A stretch of 64,000 nt of DNA. Source: Ensifer adhaerens. GTDB lineage: Bacteria > Pseudomonadota > Alphaproteobacteria > Rhizobiales > Rhizobiaceae. The stretch lies in contig NZ_CP083349.1 of NCBI RefSeq assembly GCF_020035535.1, forward strand, positions 3,789,501 to 3,853,500. Reading direction: 5' to 3'. Below the pieces are notes generated by a model. That model was not told the origin of the DNA, searched no databases, and saw only the letters and a program-made list of their open reading frames with translations. The translations under genes were made by a program, and so were the position numbers. Positions 55,244 to 64,000 of the stretch are shown here, piece by piece (position 1 is the stretch's first letter; each line of letters opens with the position of its first letter).

Positions 55244-56020
55244 TCAGTCGAGGCGCATGGCGATGCCATGCTCGGCCATATAGCGCTTGGTTTCGCCAAT
55301 GCTATAGGTGCCGAAGTGGAAGATCGAGGCGGCGAGCACGGCGGTAGCATGGCCGTCTTTGATACCGGCGACCATGTGGTCGAGCGTGCCGACGCCGCCG
55401 GACGCAATCACCGGCGCGCGGACCGCATCGGCAACGGCGCGGGTAAGCGCGATATCGTAGCCGCTCTTCGTGCCGTCACGGTCCATCGAGGTCAATAGGA
55501 TCTCGCCAGCGCCGAGATCGACGACCCGGCGGGCAAAGTCGACCGCGTCAATGCCGGTCGGCTGGCGTCCGCCATGGGTGAATATCTCCCAGCGATCCGC
55601 TTCGCCATCGGCAGAGACCTTTTTGGCGTCGATGGCGACGACGATGCACTGGTTGCCGAATTTGTCGGCCGCTTCAGCGACGAAGTCCGGGTTCTTCACG
55701 GCAGCCGTGTTGATCGACACCTTGTCGGCGCCGGCCAGAAGCAGCTTGCGGATGTCGGAAACCTGGCGCACGCCGCCGCCAACCGTCAGCGGCATGAAGC
55801 ACTGTTCGGCCGTGCGGGCGATGACGTCGAAGATCGTCTCGCGATTGTCCGAGGACGCGGTGATGTCGAGGAAGCAGAGCTCGTCGGCGCCGGCAGCGTC
55901 ATAGGCGCGGGCCGCCTCCACCGGGTCACCGGCGTCGATCAGGTCGACGAAGTTGACGCCCTTGACGACACGGCCGTCCTTGACGTCGAGGCAGGGGATA
56001 ACGCGGGCTTTAAGCGTCAT
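55244..56020 (-). CDS. hisF: Imidazole glycerol phosphate synthase cyclase subunit
   Basis: A 258-residue TIM barrel that uses ammonia from HisH to form imidazole glycerol phosphate and AICAR. The N terminus [21 protein letters not shown] has the catalytic aspartate, and the barrel end has [15 protein letters not shown] with the second aspartate. [15 protein letters not shown] is the phosphate site. hisA follows immediately upstream (4 bases). Confidence 0.97.
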   Translation of the reverse strand: MTLKARVIPCLDVKDGRVVKGVNFVDLIDAGDPVEAARAYDAAGADELCFLDITASSDNRETIFDVIARTAEQCFMPLTVGGGVRQVSDIRKLLLAGADKVSINTAAVKNPDFVAEAADKFGNQCIVVAIDAKKVSADGEADRWEIFTHGGRQPTGIDAVDFARRVVDLGAGEILLTSMDRDGTKSGYDIALTRAVADAVRAPVIASGGVGTLDHMVAGIKDGHATAVLAASIFHFGTYSIGETKRYMAEHGIAMRLD

Positions 56021-56024
56021 GGTT

Positions 56025-56762
56025 TCAAGCCTTTCTCGCAGCGCGGATCAGGTCCAGCGCCTCCTGCGGGTCGATGCGGCCGTCATAGAGCGCGCGGCCG
56101 GAGATGGCACCTTCGAGCTTGCGTGCGTCCGGCTCGACCATCCGGCGGATGTCGTCCATCGAGGCGAGACCGCCCGATGCGATGACAGGAATGGAAACCG
56201 CGTCCGCGAGTTCCAGGGTCGAGGCCCAGTTGATGCCCGTCAGGATGCCGTCGCGGTCGATGTCGGTATAGATGATCGCCGAGACGCCGGCGCCCTCGAA
56301 CTTCTTGGCAAGCTCGATCACGCCGAGCTCGGAGGCCTCGGCCCAGCCTTCGACGGCGACCTTGCCGCCCTTGGCGTCGATGCCGACGGCGACCTTGCCC
56401 GGGAATTTGGCGCAGGCTTCGATGACGAGCGCCGGGTCACGCACAGCGACGGTGCCGAGGATGACGCGGGCAAGCCCGCGCGACAGCCAGTTTTCGATGT
56501 GCTCGAGCGTGCGGATGCCGCCGCCGAGCTGCACCGGATTCTTGGTCGCCTTGAGGATGGCGTCTACGGCGGCACCGTTGACCGTCTCACCGGCAAAGGC
56601 ACCGTTCAAGTCGACGACGTGCAGCCACTCGAAGCCCTGGTCTTCAAAGGCGCGGGCCTGGGCCGCCGGGTCGGGGTTGTAAACTGTCGCCTGGTCCATG
56701 TCGCCGAGCTTCAGGCGCACGCATTGCCCGTCTTTCAGGTCGATCGCGGGAAAAAGGATCAT
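56025..56762 (-). CDS. hisA: ProFAR isomerase
   Basis: A 245-residue TIM-barrel isomerase of the histidine pathway. [15 protein letters not shown] carries the catalytic aspartate, with the partner in [15 protein letters not shown], and [15 protein letters not shown] binds phosphate. The frame can be opened four codons earlier at a TTG; I chose the ATG at 56762, which gives the usual MILFPAID start and has GGA upstream. HisA and HisF are visibly homologous half-barrel repeats. Confidence 0.97.
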   Translation of the reverse strand: MILFPAIDLKDGQCVRLKLGDMDQATVYNPDPAAQARAFEDQGFEWLHVVDLNGAFAGETVNGAAVDAILKATKNPVQLGGGIRTLEHIENWLSRGLARVILGTVAVRDPALVIEACAKFPGKVAVGIDAKGGKVAVEGWAEASELGVIELAKKFEGAGVSAIIYTDIDRDGILTGINWASTLELADAVSIPVIASGGLASMDDIRRMVEPDARKLEGAISGRALYDGRIDPQEALDLIRAARKA

Positions 56763-56790
56763 GGGTTTGTCCAATCAGTCGTGCGAAAGC

Positions 56791-57441
56791 TCAGGGCTTC
56801 CAGCGCAGGAAATTCGAGATGAGGGCAAGGCCGAGCGCCTGGCTCTTTTCCGGGTGGAATTGCGAGCCCGCCTTGTTGCCGTTGGCAACGAAAGCCGTGA
56901 CGGGTCCGCCGTAGTCCGCCTCGGCGACCACGTCGGCGGCGTTCTCGGCGGCCAGGTGATACGAATGCACAAAATAGGCATGCAGACCGGTTTCGCCAAC
57001 ACGGATGCCGTCAAACAGCGGGTGCTCGCGCTTGAGCTTCAGCGTGTTCCAGCCGATCTGCGGGATCTTCAGCGCGGTGTCGGTAGGTGTCATTTCGACG
57101 ACATCGCCGGGGATCCAGCCGAAACCATGGGTGATGGTCTTTTCCAGCCCGCGCGACGACATCAACTGCATGCCCACGCAGATGCCGAGGAAGGGGCGGC
57201 CGGCCTGTTCCACCGCTTCCGTCAGCGCCTGTTCCATACCATCGACGGCGGCAAGGCCGCGGCGGCAGTCGGCATAGGCGCCGACGCCCGGAAGCACGAT
57301 GCGGTCGGCGCTCGCCACCCGTTCCGGCCTGTCGGTAAGGTCGATCTCGGCCGAAATACCGGCTTCGCGGGCGGCCCGTTCAAAGGCCTTTGTGGCCGAG
57401 CGCAGGTTGCCCGAGCCGTAATCGATGATGGCGACGCGCAT
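56791..57441 (-). CDS. hisH: Imidazole glycerol phosphate synthase glutaminase subunit
   Basis: A 216-residue class I glutamine amidotransferase that supplies ammonia to HisF. The nucleophile cysteine is in [13 protein letters not shown], and the His/Glu of the triad are in [12 protein letters not shown]. The oxyanion region [14 protein letters not shown] is present. Its start overlaps the stop of the DUF2628 gene by one base. Confidence 0.97.
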   Translation of the reverse strand: MRVAIIDYGSGNLRSATKAFERAAREAGISAEIDLTDRPERVASADRIVLPGVGAYADCRRGLAAVDGMEQALTEAVEQAGRPFLGICVGMQLMSSRGLEKTITHGFGWIPGDVVEMTPTDTALKIPQIGWNTLKLKREHPLFDGIRVGETGLHAYFVHSYHLAAENAADVVAEADYGGPVTAFVANGNKAGSQFHPEKSQALGLALISNFLRWKP

Positions 57442-57911
57442 CAGCGTTCTCCGTAGGAATCAAAAAGGCCGAGGCCGGTGCCGCCACCTGAGGGCTTGCG
57501 CGCGGTCCAGTCGGCCGGGGAAGGGGGGGTGGGCCTGGTCTCGCTCGAAGCCACGCTTGTGAAGTAGATCTCTTCGGCGGCCGCGAGATTGGGCGCCGGA
57601 ACGATGGAGCGCAGCGTCCAGTCTCGGGCCGTCAGGCTGCGTGCCACCAGAACCGGTCCTTCGAGGGCAACGAGCAGTCGCAGCGCGAGCTGCACCAGCA
57701 CCGATGCGAGGAAGCCGCCTGACAGGCTCGACAGGGAGATTAACGAAATCTGCAGAACAGCAACTGCGATTCCGATTACCCATTGGCGCTTGAAGAGAAG
57801 CCAGAGCGCCGGGAAGAGAAATGCGCCCCAGGAGAAACCGTCGGCGACGAAACGTGCCCGCTCGTCGTCGGCGCGCGCACCCGGCGGGGTGAGGATCATG
57901 TAAGAAGCCAT
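57441..57911 (-). CDS. DUF2628 family membrane protein inside the histidine operon
   Basis: A 156-residue protein with hydrophobic segments at about residues 30-48 ([13 protein letters not shown] and onward) and 45-80, matching DUF2628 ([24 protein letters not shown]). The C-terminal third is polar and rich in Pro, Ser and Gly. Function is unknown. It lies between hisB and hisH, overlapping hisH by one base; the same insertion is common in rhizobia, which implies a conserved but unexplained link to the operon. Confidence 0.8.
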   Translation of the reverse strand: MASYMILTPPGARADDERARFVADGFSWGAFLFPALWLLFKRQWVIGIAVAVLQISLISLSSLSGGFLASVLVQLALRLLVALEGPVLVARSLTARDWTLRSIVPAPNLAAAEEIYFTSVASSETRPTPPSPADWTARKPSGGGTGLGLFDSYGER

Positions 57912-57935
57912 GAGTCAAAGCCAGTGACTGGCCGC

Positions 57936-58544
57936 TTAGGCAAGGGTCCCCTTGGTCGAGGGAACGCGGCCGGCCTGGCGCGGGTCGATTTCGGTTGCGG
58001 TGCGGAGCACGCGGGCGACGGACTTGAAGCAGGTCTCGGCGATATGATGGTTGTTGGCGCCGTAGATGTTCTGGATATGCAGCGTGATCCCGGCGTGCTG
58101 GGCGAGTGCCTGGAAGAATTCGCGCACGAGTTCCGTGTCGAAGGTGCCGATCTTCGGCGAGGTGAACGTCACGTTCCAGACGAGGAACGGCCTGCCGGAA
58201 ACATCGACCGCCGCGCGCGTCATCGTCTCGTCCATGGCAAGGTCGAGTGAGGCGTAGCGGGTGATGCCGCGCCGGTCGCCGAGCGCCTTGGCGATGGCCT
58301 GGCCGATGGCAATGCCGGTGTCTTCGACCGTATGGTGGTCGTCGACATGCAGGTCGCCGTCCGTCTTGATCTCCATGTCGATCAGCGAATGGCGGGCGAG
58401 CTGGTCCAGCATATGGTCGAAGAAACCGACGCCGGTCGAGATCTTGGCGATCCCGGTACCGTCGATGTTGACCGATACGGATACCGCGGTTTCGTTGGTC
58501 TTTCGCGAAACTTCTGCGGTGCGGCTGGACGTGGCTTCTGCCAT
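57936..58544 (-). CDS. hisB: Imidazoleglycerol-phosphate dehydratase
   Basis: A 202-residue monofunctional HisB that dehydrates imidazole glycerol phosphate. Two manganese histidine motifs are seen, [14 protein letters not shown] and [14 protein letters not shown], repeated further on as [15 protein letters not shown] and [11 protein letters not shown]. The phosphatase half of enteric HisB is absent. I used the ATG at 58544, 14 codons inside the longest frame. It leads the leftward hisB-DUF2628-hisH-hisA-hisF-hisE-coaA operon. Confidence 0.96.
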   Translation of the reverse strand: MAEATSSRTAEVSRKTNETAVSVSVNIDGTGIAKISTGVGFFDHMLDQLARHSLIDMEIKTDGDLHVDDHHTVEDTGIAIGQAIAKALGDRRGITRYASLDLAMDETMTRAAVDVSGRPFLVWNVTFTSPKIGTFDTELVREFFQALAQHAGITLHIQNIYGANNHHIAETCFKSVARVLRTATEIDPRQAGRVPSTKGTLA

Positions 58545-58716
58545 CGGGCTCTCCTGTATGCGCTGACGCGGCTCCTTATCAGGCAAAAGCTGAAATATCC
58601 AGAACCGAGCGGTCGATTCGAATCATCGGACGGGGGGTGCCGAACGAAGATTGCGCCCACGGCCTGTTGCCATTTGCAAACGTGTCTGCCGTACTTACAT
58701 AGGCCTCAAGCAACCA

Positions 58717-58733
58717 GGCTCGTGTCACGAGCC
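58717..58733. promoter_or_regulatory. Perfect 17-base palindrome between hisB and hslV
   Basis: GGCTCGTGTCACGAGCC has perfect 8-base arms around one base, 51 bases before hslV. A second short hairpin, GCCCC with GGGGC (58751-58769), sits just ahead of the hslV ribosome site. They could be an operator and a leader structure for the divergent hisB and hslV genes; I see no clear RpoH promoter. Confidence 0.5.
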
Positions 58734-58783
58734 GCAACGCCCCAGTAAACGCCCCCATGTATCAGGGGCCGACAGGTAACTTC

Positions 58784-59341
58784 ATGAGCGAACATAATCC
58801 CTACGGAACGATGCATGCGACGACCATCATCACGGTACGCAAGGATGGCAAGGTGGTCATGGCCGGCGACGGCCAGGTGAGCCTCGGCCAGACCGTGATG
58901 AAGAGCAACGCGCGCAAGGTGCGGCGCCTCGCCAAGGGTGACGTCATTGCCGGCTTTGCCGGCGCCACCGCCGATGCCTTCACGCTGCTGGAACGGCTTG
59001 AGGCCAAGCTCGAGCAATATCCCGACCAGCTGATGCGCGCCGCCGTCGAGCTTGCCAAGGACTGGCGCACCAACAAGTATCTGCGCAATCTCGAAGCGAT
59101 GATGCTGGTGGCCGACAAGTCGATCACGCTGGCGATCACCGGCAATGGCGACGTTCTCGAACCCGAGCACGGCACCATCGCCATCGGATCGGGTGGCAAC
59201 TACGCCTTTGCGGCGGCCCGCGCCCTGATGGACAGCGACAAGTCGGCCGAGGATATCGCCCGTAGGGCGCTGCAGATCGCCGGTGACATCTGCGTCTATA
59301 CGAACCACAATATCGTGGTGGAGACGCTGGATGCCGAATGA
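58784..59341 (+). CDS. hslV: ATP-dependent protease peptidase subunit HslV
   Basis: A 185-residue N-terminal-threonine protease forming the core of the HslUV (ClpQY) proteasome-like complex. The catalytic threonine is expected at Thr13 in [13 protein letters not shown], so about 12 residues must be removed; enteric HslV needs only Met removal. [28 protein letters not shown] and [14 protein letters not shown] are conserved. A start at ATG 58784 is chosen over an upstream in-frame ATG. Its end overlaps the acetyltransferase gene by 11 bases. Confidence 0.96.
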   Translation: MSEHNPYGTMHATTIITVRKDGKVVMAGDGQVSLGQTVMKSNARKVRRLAKGDVIAGFAGATADAFTLLERLEAKLEQYPDQLMRAAVELAKDWRTNKYLRNLEAMMLVADKSITLAITGNGDVLEPEHGTIAIGSGGNYAFAAARALMDSDKSAEDIARRALQIAGDICVYTNHNIVVETLDAE

Positions 59342-59855
59342 GCCCGCGCATGTCAGTTTCGTGCCGGTGGCCAATAGCCACCTGCCGCTACTGCATGCCT
59401 GGCTGAGCGAACCGCATGTGCGGCAATGGTGGGGCGATCCGGATAAGGAAGTGGAGCTGATCCGCGAGGGCTGTGCCACTGGAGAAGTGGAAGGCTTCAT
59501 CTTCCACGTGGCCGGCGAGCCGGCGGGCTATATCCAGTCGTGGGTGCCGGCCCAGTACCCGGACGACGAGCCCTGGGCGAAGGACATGCCGGACGATGTG
59601 CCCGGTATCGACATCTTCATCGGCCCGGCGGAACTGACAGGCAGGGGCGTCGCGTCGCTGGCGGTCAGGGCCTTTGCCGAGCGGCTCTTTGCCGCCGGCG
59701 CGCCGCGCGTCGTGATCGACCCCGATGCCGGCAACCGTCGGGCGGTCAGCGCCTACGCCAAGGCCGGTTTCGTGCCCTATGCAGAATGGATTGATGCATC
59801 CGGCCGCACGCTCCTGATGGAGTTGACGCGGACCGAGTTTGAGAGGACTACATGA
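59331..59855 (+). CDS. GNAT family N-acetyltransferase between hslV and hslU
   Basis: A 174-residue GNAT protein like the AAC(6')-type aminoglycoside acetyltransferases. It shows [54 protein letters not shown] with the acetyl-CoA loop, and [21 protein letters not shown]. The resemblance to resistance enzymes is at family level; a protein or metabolite target is equally possible. It is coupled at both ends, overlapping hslV by 11 bases and hslU by 4. Confidence 0.85.
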   Translation: MPNEPAHVSFVPVANSHLPLLHAWLSEPHVRQWWGDPDKEVELIREGCATGEVEGFIFHVAGEPAGYIQSWVPAQYPDDEPWAKDMPDDVPGIDIFIGPAELTGRGVASLAVRAFAERLFAAGAPRVVIDPDAGNRRAVSAYAKAGFVPYAEWIDASGRTLLMELTRTEFERTT

Positions 59856-61156
59856 GTACGTTTTCACCCAGAGAAATCGTGTCGGAACTCGACCGTTTCA
59901 TCATCGGCCAGAACGACGCAAAGCGCGCCGTGGCCATCGCGCTGCGCAACCGCTGGCGCCGCCAGCAGCTCGGTGATGAACTGCGCGACGAGGTGATGCC
60001 GAAGAACATCCTGATGATCGGCCCGACGGGTGTCGGCAAGACCGAGATTTCGAGGCGCCTGGCCAAGCTCGCCGGTGCGCCCTTCGTCAAGGTCGAGGCG
60101 ACCAAGTTCACCGAGGTCGGTTATGTCGGCCGCGACGTCGAGCAGATCATCCGCGATCTCGTCGAGGTTGGTATCGGTCTCGTGCGCGAAAAGCGCCGCG
60201 CCGAGGTCAAGGCGAAGGCCCACCAGAATGCTGAAGAGCGCGTGCTCGACGCGTTGGTCGGCGCCACGGCGTCACCAGCGACGCGGGATTCGTTCCGCAA
60301 GAAGCTCCGCGCCAACGAACTCGACGACAAGGAAATCGAGATCGACATCGCCGAGAGCGGTGCGCCCGGCGGCTTCGAGATTCCGGGCATGCCCGGCGCC
60401 AATATCGGCGTCCTGAACCTCTCGGAAATGTTCGGCAAGGCAATGGGCGGTCGCACCAAGAAGGTCAAGACGACCGTCAAGGCTTCCTATGGCATGTTGA
60501 TCGACGACGAGTCCGATAAGCTGCTCGACAACGAGCAGATCCAGCGCGAGGCCATGAAAGCGGTCGAGGACGACGGCATCGTCTTCCTCGACGAGATCGA
60601 CAAGATCGCCTCGCGCGAGGGCGGCATGGGTGCGGGCGTATCACGCGAAGGCGTGCAGCGGGACCTGCTGCCGCTCGTCGAAGGTACGACCGTCGCGACG
60701 AAGTATGGGCCGGTCAAGACCGACCACATCCTCTTTATCGCGTCCGGCGCCTTCCACGTGGCCAAGCCCTCGGACCTGCTGCCGGAATTGCAGGGCCGTC
60801 TGCCGATCCGCGTCGAGCTTCGTGCGCTGACCAAGGAAGACTTCCGCCGCATCCTGACGGAGACCGAGGCAAGCCTCATCCGCCAGTACAAGGCGCTCCT
60901 GGATACTGAAGAGGTCAAGCTCGACTTCACCGACGATGCGATCGATGCGCTCGCCGATGTCGCGGTACAGCTGAACGCCACTGTCGAGAACATCGGCGCC
61001 CGCCGGCTGCAGACGGTGATGGAGCGTGTGTTGGACGAAATCTCGTTCAATGCGCCCGACCGTGCCGGCCACGAGGTGACGATTGACGCCGAATATGTGC
61101 GCAAGCATGTCGGCGATCTCGCCGCCAATACCGATCTGTCGCGCTACATCCTGTGA
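59852..61156 (+). CDS. hslU: ATP-dependent protease ATPase subunit HslU
   Basis: A 434-residue AAA+ unfoldase that feeds substrates to HslV. The N terminus [27 protein letters not shown], Walker [18 protein letters not shown], Walker [14 protein letters not shown] and the sensor region [17 protein letters not shown] are canonical, and it ends in SRYIL, the tail that activates HslV. The insertion I domain spans about residues 110-230. A strong terminator follows 46 bases after the stop. Confidence 0.97.
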   Translation: MSTFSPREIVSELDRFIIGQNDAKRAVAIALRNRWRRQQLGDELRDEVMPKNILMIGPTGVGKTEISRRLAKLAGAPFVKVEATKFTEVGYVGRDVEQIIRDLVEVGIGLVREKRRAEVKAKAHQNAEERVLDALVGATASPATRDSFRKKLRANELDDKEIEIDIAESGAPGGFEIPGMPGANIGVLNLSEMFGKAMGGRTKKVKTTVKASYGMLIDDESDKLLDNEQIQREAMKAVEDDGIVFLDEIDKIASREGGMGAGVSREGVQRDLLPLVEGTTVATKYGPVKTDHILFIASGAFHVAKPSDLLPELQGRLPIRVELRALTKEDFRRILTETEASLIRQYKALLDTEEVKLDFTDDAIDALADVAVQLNATVENIGARRLQTVMERVLDEISFNAPDRAGHEVTIDAEYVRKHVGDLAANTDLSRYIL

Positions 61157-61201
61157 CATTTCGGTCGTAGGTCATGCAAACGCCCGCAACCCTGAATGTG
61201 C

Positions 61202-61237
61202 AGGCCGCCTGTCTCTCGACAGGCGGCCTCATTTTTT
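61202..61237 (+). terminator. hslVU operon terminator
   Basis: A perfect 12-base stem (AGGCCGCCTGTC with its complement) and a TCTC loop are followed by CA and six T. Confidence 0.93.
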
Positions 61238-61350
61238 CTAACACGGAGACGGTCACCGATCGTGGTTCGGGCATTTTTCCGACATGATCTTGGCGTAGGA
61301 GCCGCCCCGCCGACCAAGGCAGCCTCCACCAGTCATAGGAAGAAGAGATC

Positions 61351-62295
61351 GTGCGTTTCACCGCCTGCATGCTCGCTATCGCCACGTTTTGCCTGACCGC
61401 AAGCCAGTCAATCGCAGCGACCGCCGTTCCGCCGGGAAACCGCAATGTCGAGCAGCCCGGTATCCCCGGTGCATCCGTGCGCCGCACCAAGGCCGGCCGC
61501 ACCTCCTTCGACGCCAAGTTCGAGAAAGTCCGCGATCTGCTTGCGACCGACAAGCAGCTGATGAGCAAGATCAAGTCCGTGTCGCGCGCCTATGGCATCG
61601 CCCCGATCCATATGGTCGGCGCCATCGTCGGCGAGCACACCTACAACGTCGATGCCTACGACCGGCTGCAGTCCTACTACGTCAAGGCGGCTGCCTATGC
61701 CGGCAACAGCTTCCAGTTCGGCTACGACGGTGAAACCGTCACCGAATTCGTGGCGCGCCCGCAATTTGCCGAGTGCGGCGCCAAGAAGGGCGCCTATGCG
61801 CTCTGGAGCTGCCGCGAACGCGTCTGGAACAATGAGTTCCGCGGCAAATCGGTGGGCGGCAAGTCCTTCCCGAACAACCGCTTCAGCGCCGTCTTCTTCC
61901 AGCCGTTCTTCGCTGGCCAGACCTTCGGCCTCGGCCAGATCAACCCGCTGACCGCACTGATGCTGACCGACATCGTTGCCAAGACCTCGGGCTATGAGCA
62001 ACTCGACGAAAAGAATGCCGCCGGCGTCTATGAGGCGATCATGGATCCGGATGTGTCGCTCGCCTATATGGCGGCCTCGATCCGCCATTCGATCGACGTC
62101 TACAAATCGATCGCCGGTGTCGATATCTCCAACAATCCCGGGGTGACAGCGACGCTCTACAATGTCGGCAACCCGGACGGTCGCGCCGCAGCGCTTGCCG
62201 CCAAGATCCAGAGCGGCCAGGCGCAATGGCCGGAGGAGAACTATTACGGCTGGCTCGTCAACGACAAGCTTTCGGAGCTCGAAAGCTTGCTGTGA
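61351..62295 (+). CDS. DUF1402 family exported protein, lysozyme-like
   Basis: A 314-residue exported protein of the DUF1402 family, start GTG. A signal peptide of about 23 residues (MLAIATFCLTASQSIAA) precedes the mature part. IHMVGAIVGEHTYNVDAYD near residue 88 and FGLGQINPLTALMLTD near residue 190 resemble the catalytic-glutamate and G-x-x-Q-I-N-P-x-T-A motifs of lytic transglycosylases. A periplasmic muramidase-like activity is therefore plausible but unproven. The stop codon is part of a parS-like site. Confidence 0.75.
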   Translation: MRFTACMLAIATFCLTASQSIAATAVPPGNRNVEQPGIPGASVRRTKAGRTSFDAKFEKVRDLLATDKQLMSKIKSVSRAYGIAPIHMVGAIVGEHTYNVDAYDRLQSYYVKAAAYAGNSFQFGYDGETVTEFVARPQFAECGAKKGAYALWSCRERVWNNEFRGKSVGGKSFPNNRFSAVFFQPFFAGQTFGLGQINPLTALMLTDIVAKTSGYEQLDEKNAAGVYEAIMDPDVSLAYMAASIRHSIDVYKSIAGVDISNNPGVTATLYNVGNPDGRAAALAAKIQSGQAQWPEENYYGWLVNDKLSELESLL

Positions 62296-62308
62296 TTCAC
62301 GTGAAGCA
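62293..62308. promoter_or_regulatory. parS-like ParB binding site (site 3)
   Basis: TGATTCACGTGAAGCA matches the parS consensus at 14 of 16 positions. As at site 1, the first three bases are the stop codon of the preceding gene and the third base creates GATTC. Confidence 0.7.
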
Positions 62309-62369
62309 CTTTCCTTGATTGCGCCGTAAAAACCTGAAATCATTGGCGCAATCGAGAAAGGCAATCACC

Positions 62370-63764
62370 ATGGACATGCGTCCGGAGCCCTTCGAACCGC
62401 CGGCTCCCGTTCCTCGCGTGGGCATCCCTTCCTACCTGAAGATCATCAGGACGGTCTTGCGCAATCCGCTCGAGCTATGGGGCGAGCCGTCCTATACGTT
62501 GCCCTGGATCGAGACGAAGTTCGTCACCCAGCGCACCCTGATCGTCAACGATCCCGGCCTCATCCGTCATATCCTCGTCGACAATGTCAGCAACTACGAG
62601 ATGTCGAAGGTGCGCCGGCTGATCCTCAGGCCGATCCTGCGTGACGGCCTGCTGACGGCCGAAGGCGAGGTCTGGAAGCGTTCGCGCAAGGCCATGGCGC
62701 CGGTGTTCACGCCGCGCCACGCCAAGGGTTTTGCCGGCCAGATGCTGCGGAGCGCCGAAGCATTCGTCGAGCGCTACGCCGGAGCCAGGAAGGCTCCGTT
62801 CACGACCAATGTCGCCAACGACATGACGGAACTGACATTCGACATCCTGGCCGAAACGCTGTTTTCGGGCGAGGTCGCCGTCGAGCGGGATGGCTTCGTC
62901 CAGAGCGTCGAGGAGCTGCTGCACCGCATGGGCCGCGTCGACCCGATGGACATCCTGCTCGCGCCGGAATGGGTTCCGCGCCCGACGCGCATCGGTGGCA
63001 AGAAGGTGATGAACCGTTTCCGCTCGATCGTCTCCGAGACCATGGCGCTGCGTCGTCGCAAGATGGTGGAGAATCCCGAACGGACGCCGCAGGATTTTCT
63101 GACTCTGCTTCTGCAGATCGAGGGCAGCCAGGGGCTTTCGACGGCCGAGATCGAGGACAATATCCTCACCTTCATCGGCGCCGGGCATGAGACGACCGCT
63201 CGGGCGCTCGCCTGGACGCTCTATTGCGTCGCCAATACGCCCGCCTATCGCGAGATCATGGAAGCCGAGATCGATGCGGCGATTGCAAGCGGTGCGGAGC
63301 CGGTCGACTGGCTCGGCCTGATGCCGCATGTGCTCGCCGCCTTCGAGGAGGCGATGCGGCTCTATCCGCCGGCGCCGTCGATCAACCGTGCCGCGATCGA
63401 GGAGGACGAGTGGACCGCTCCGTCCGGCGAGCGGGTGCGCATCCCCAAGGGGATCGCGGTGCTGATCATGCCCTGGACGCTGCATCGCCACGTGCTTTAC
63501 TGGGATAAGCCCCGCGCGTTCATGCCCGAGCGCTTCCTGCCGGAAAACCGTGAGAAGCTGCACCGCTATCAATATCTGCCCTTCGGCGCCGGCCCGCGCG
63601 TCTGCATCGGCGCGACCTTCGCGCTGCAGGAAGCGGTGATCGCGCTCGCGGTGATGATGCACCGCTACCGTTTCGATCCGACCGAGGAAACCAATCCCTG
63701 GCCGGTGCAGCGGCTCACTACTCAACCGCGGGGCGGGTTGCCGATGAAGGTTTCGGTTCGCTGA
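62370..63764 (+). CDS. Cytochrome P450
   Basis: A 464-residue P450 monooxygenase. The I-helix oxygen motif is AGHETTARALAW, the ExxR motif lies in FEEAMRLYPPAPSINRAA, and the haem-binding FGAGPRVCIG holds the ligand cysteine, about residue 412. No membrane anchor is visible, so it is soluble and would need separate ferredoxin and reductase. The substrate is unknown; fatty-acid or terpenoid hydroxylation is typical of similar proteins. The ATG at 62370 with GAGAAAGG upstream is chosen. Its 3' end overlaps the convergent gene by 47 bases. Confidence 0.93.
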   Translation: MDMRPEPFEPPAPVPRVGIPSYLKIIRTVLRNPLELWGEPSYTLPWIETKFVTQRTLIVNDPGLIRHILVDNVSNYEMSKVRRLILRPILRDGLLTAEGEVWKRSRKAMAPVFTPRHAKGFAGQMLRSAEAFVERYAGARKAPFTTNVANDMTELTFDILAETLFSGEVAVERDGFVQSVEELLHRMGRVDPMDILLAPEWVPRPTRIGGKKVMNRFRSIVSETMALRRRKMVENPERTPQDFLTLLLQIEGSQGLSTAEIEDNILTFIGAGHETTARALAWTLYCVANTPAYREIMEAEIDAAIASGAEPVDWLGLMPHVLAAFEEAMRLYPPAPSINRAAIEEDEWTAPSGERVRIPKGIAVLIMPWTLHRHVLYWDKPRAFMPERFLPENREKLHRYQYLPFGAGPRVCIGATFALQEAVIALAVMMHRYRFDPTEETNPWPVQRLTTQPRGGLPMKVSVR

Positions 63765-64000
63765 AGGTCTTGCCGGGGATTGGCGACTGGACGGAGCGCA
63801 CCGGCGAGTCTGCCGGCTTCGGCTGCTGCAGCATCTTCGACGGCTTCTTGATCGTCTTGATCTGGGCGCAAGTGGCGTCGCCGACATTGTCGCAGGGCTT
63901 GTAGACGACGATCTCGCTTCCGGCGCCATCGTCCCACACCGCCTGGATCGTCAGTGTCTTCGCGGTGTCGGCCGGCAGCGAGATGTAGACATACTCGGCT
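63718..64000 (-). CDS. Hypothetical protein, N terminus beyond the window edge
   Basis: The last 93 residues or so of a leftward gene whose start is right of the window; the frame stays open through base 64000. The visible part reads as a beta-rich stretch (YVYISLPADTAKTLTIQAVW), then two cysteines (YKPCDNVGDATC) and a proline- and lysine-rich tail. I do not recognise a family. It shares 47 bases with the convergent P450 gene, so the frames overlap at their 3' ends. Confidence 0.6.
   Translation of the reverse strand, partial: AEYVYISLPADTAKTLTIQAVWDDGAGSEIVVYKPCDNVGDATCAQIKTIKKPSKMLQQPKPADSPVRSVQSPIPGKTFSEPKPSSATRPAVE

Noticed and set aside
59331..59855. Calling the GNAT gene an aminoglycoside resistance determinant
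   Set aside because: Family resemblance alone does not show resistance, and its coupling to hslVU suggests a housekeeping role.

Overview
The window is a GC-rich alphaproteobacterial chromosome segment, most likely from the Rhizobiaceae and closest in character to Sinorhizobium/Ensifer. The evidence is the exoS(chvG)-chvI pair followed by truncated hprK, EIIA and HPr, a DivL-type kinase, the ppsR-maf-aroE-coaE-dnaQ-secB order, an intracellular phaZ, and trpF-trpB-trpA-accD-folC. In rhizobia the ppsR-aroE-coaE-dnaQ group normally lies beside hemE and the replication origin, so the left edge is probably origin-proximal. I saw no tRNA, rRNA, insertion sequence, phage or CRISPR array.

Layout. 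1-3.6 kb: an origin-side housekeeping operon (ppsR partial, maf, aroE, coaE, dnaQ) with short overlaps. 3.6-10.3 kb: secB and fxsA leftward, then timA-like, mltA, an Smr gene, a small XRE regulator and gyrB rightward. 10.3-12.7 kb: a nitroreductase and a gabD-type dehydrogenase. 12.8-23.2 kb: the main accessory block, a sugar-acid catabolic cluster. It holds an HpcH/HpaI aldolase, a UxaB-like reductase, a GntR regulator with two winged helices, a UxaA-like dehydratase, an L-fucose/L-galactose-dehydrogenase-like aldo/keto reductase, a complete CUT2 sugar ABC transporter and an LgoD-like L-galactonate dehydrogenase. Read together these give a nearly complete route from L-galactose (or a related sugar) through L-galactonate, D-tagaturonate, D-altronate and 2-keto-3-deoxygluconate to pyruvate. 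23.5-31.8 kb: phaZ, two small conserved genes, a metallopeptidase-like protein, then trpFBA-accD-folC.

31.9-49.7 kb is almost all leftward: trxA, addA-addB, a murU-like transferase, a tsaE-amgK fusion, divL, ahcY, HPr-EIIA-hprK, exoS and chvI. This links envelope stress signalling (ExoS/ChvI), PTS regulation and cell-cycle control (DivL). 50-53.9 kb runs rightward: pckA, arfB, a BON-LysM protein, a small secreted protein and alkB. 53.9-58.5 kb is the leftward histidine operon ending in coaA. 58.8-63.8 kb runs rightward: hslV, an acetyltransferase, hslU, a DUF1402 protein and a cytochrome P450; a partial gene enters from the right edge.

The most notable non-coding signal is a set of near-identical TGATTCACGTGAA sites at 1412, 51607 and 62293, plus a variant at 25420. 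They match the widely conserved parS centromere sequence for ParB. In the three close copies the one base that departs from the parS left arm creates a GANTC site, the target of the CcrM methyltransferase. Other regulatory candidates are a palindrome with two GANTC sites in the gyrB leader, paired GATAAAAG operators in the sugar cluster, an inverted repeat before ahcY, and strong stem-loops between the transporter binding-protein and ATPase genes. Functions are assigned from motifs and family memory only; no database search was possible.
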